A stretch of 6,606 bases of DNA from an uncultured Phycisphaerales bacterium (GTDB lineage: Bacteria > Planctomycetota > Phycisphaerae > Phycisphaerales > UBA1924): NCBI GenBank assembly GCA_937891445.1, contig CALAFV010000366.1, positions 1 to 6,606 of the forward strand, written 5' to 3'. Positions 6,088 to 6,606 of the stretch are shown here, in pieces (positions within the stretch are counted from its first letter, which is position 1; each line of letters begins with the position of its first letter). The translations under genes and the position numbers were made by a program. Under the pieces are notes generated by a model that made no database searches, had not been told where the DNA came from, and was given only the letters and a program-made list of their open reading frames with translations.

Positions 6088-6116
6088 TTGCGATCACCAG
6101 CGCCGCGCAGTACAGT
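6088..6116 (+). promoter_or_regulatory. Sigma70-like promoter of the secreted repeat-protein gene
   Basis: TTGCGA (6088-6093) and TACAGT (6111-6116) each match the -35 and -10 consensus at 4/6 positions and are spaced exactly 17 bases apart, right after the terminator hairpin. The predicted transcript would start near 6123 and have a leader of about 75 nucleotides. Confidence 0.5.
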
Positions 6117-6196
6117 CGCCCCGACCCCGTCGCTCAGGATCCACGATTCCGAGGAAGCAGGCCGCTTCTTGGCCCGTCACAATCCGGAGGTCAATC

Positions 6197-6606
6197 ATGC
6201 CCGCCGCATCCCTGCGCCGCGCGCTCGCGGCGGCGTTTGTCTTGGTCCCGCTCTACCCGGCCGCACCCGCCGCCGCCCAGTGCAACCCCCAGTGGAACGA
6301 GGGGTTCGCGCCCCTGGGCCCGCAGGGCATCCGATCGCTCGCCGTGCTGCAGGAAGGATCGGAGGAGGTGCTGTACGCCGGAGGCGACTTCGACGGGGTC
6401 TCCGACAATCCTCAGATCGGCCTGGCCCGCTGGGACGGCTCACGCTGGACCCCGATCCCCAGCGACCGCGAGGCACAGGTCACGCGCCTGGCCGTCTACG
6501 ACGACGGGCTGGGTGGCGGACCTGCCGTCTTTGCCGCCGGCAGTTTCCGCACCGGCCATCGGCATGATCCACGATATCGTGGCATTCGACGCGGGCGACG
6601 GCCCGC
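6197..6606 (+). CDS. Secreted protein with AGGDF…ARWDG repeats, N-terminal part, apparent frameshift
   Basis: This gene runs off the right edge. The ATG at 6197 follows GGAGG (6186-6190) by six bases. A signal peptide (about 1-27) ends APAAA|QC, a junction common in secreted planctomycete proteins. The mature part opens with a first repeat unit, IRSLAVL…VLYAGGDF…IGLARWDGSRWTPI (45-87), and a second one starts VTRLAVYDDG…AVFAAGSF (95-117). Such tandem units probably form beta-propeller blades and occur in large exported proteins of unknown function. From about residue 119 (6551 onward) the frame turns into GHRHDPRYRGIRRGRRP, which does not fit. The repeat continues one frame over as AIGMIHDIVAFDAGDGP (6555-6605). 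This suggests a one-base gain or two-base loss near 6550, either a real lesion or a sequence error. No stop codon is reached in either frame inside the window. Confidence 0.8.
   Translation, partial: MPAASLRRALAAAFVLVPLYPAAPAAAQCNPQWNEGFAPLGPQGIRSLAVLQEGSEEVLYAGGDFDGVSDNPQIGLARWDGSRWTPIPSDREAQVTRLAVYDDGLGGGPAVFAAGSFRTGHRHDPRYRGIRRGRRP

Noticed and set aside
1..6606. CRISPR array, insertion sequence, prophage or toxin-antitoxin pair
   Set aside because: No regularly spaced repeats, transposase or integrase motifs, terminal repeats or paired small genes were seen, and composition is uniform throughout.

Overview
The window is very GC-rich, with codon third positions almost all G or C. It reads as a chromosomal segment of a planctomycete, probably of the Phycisphaerae type. 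Three things point that way: a secreted prenyltransferase/squalene-oxidase-repeat protein, a secreted protein with 'LYAGGDF…ARWDG' repeats behind an 'AAA|QC' signal-peptide junction, and a SpoIIE-type phosphatase standing alone with no sigma-factor partner genes. The lineage is inferred from protein style only; there is no rRNA or marker gene here.

Layout: on the left, two minus-strand genes are transcribed toward position 1. The first is the squalene-oxidase-repeat protein (1542 to 253). The second is an unrecognised protein (256 to beyond position 1) whose GTG start overlaps the preceding TGA by four bases. A 97-bp divergent intergenic region (1543-1639) separates them from the plus-strand genes. 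These are a METTL7-like SAM methyltransferase (1640-2314), a two-part exported alpha/beta-hydrolase esterase (2374-3903), a small DUF3862/BamE-like lipoprotein (3949-4260), a tRNA-Ile(GAU) (4356-4429), a GAF-SpoIIE (RsbU-like) PP2C phosphatase (4543-6030), and the 5' part of a secreted repeat protein (6197 to the right edge). A bulged hairpin with a T-tract (6046-6083) and a sigma70-like promoter (6088-6116) separate the last two genes.

How the genes relate: the minus-strand pair is probably one translationally coupled transcript. The plus-strand genes are spaced by 45-170 bp and several have their own -10-like hexamers, so they look like separately transcribed units rather than one pathway. 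A common theme is the cell envelope or export (signal peptides on four of the protein genes), which is ordinary for this phylum.

I did not find a convincing new multi-gene system, CRISPR array, insertion sequence or phage signature. The points most worth a second look are an apparent frameshift near 6550 in the last gene, the coupled unknown gene at the left edge, the Pro/Arg-rich insertion in the phosphatase, and the METTL7-like methyltransferase.
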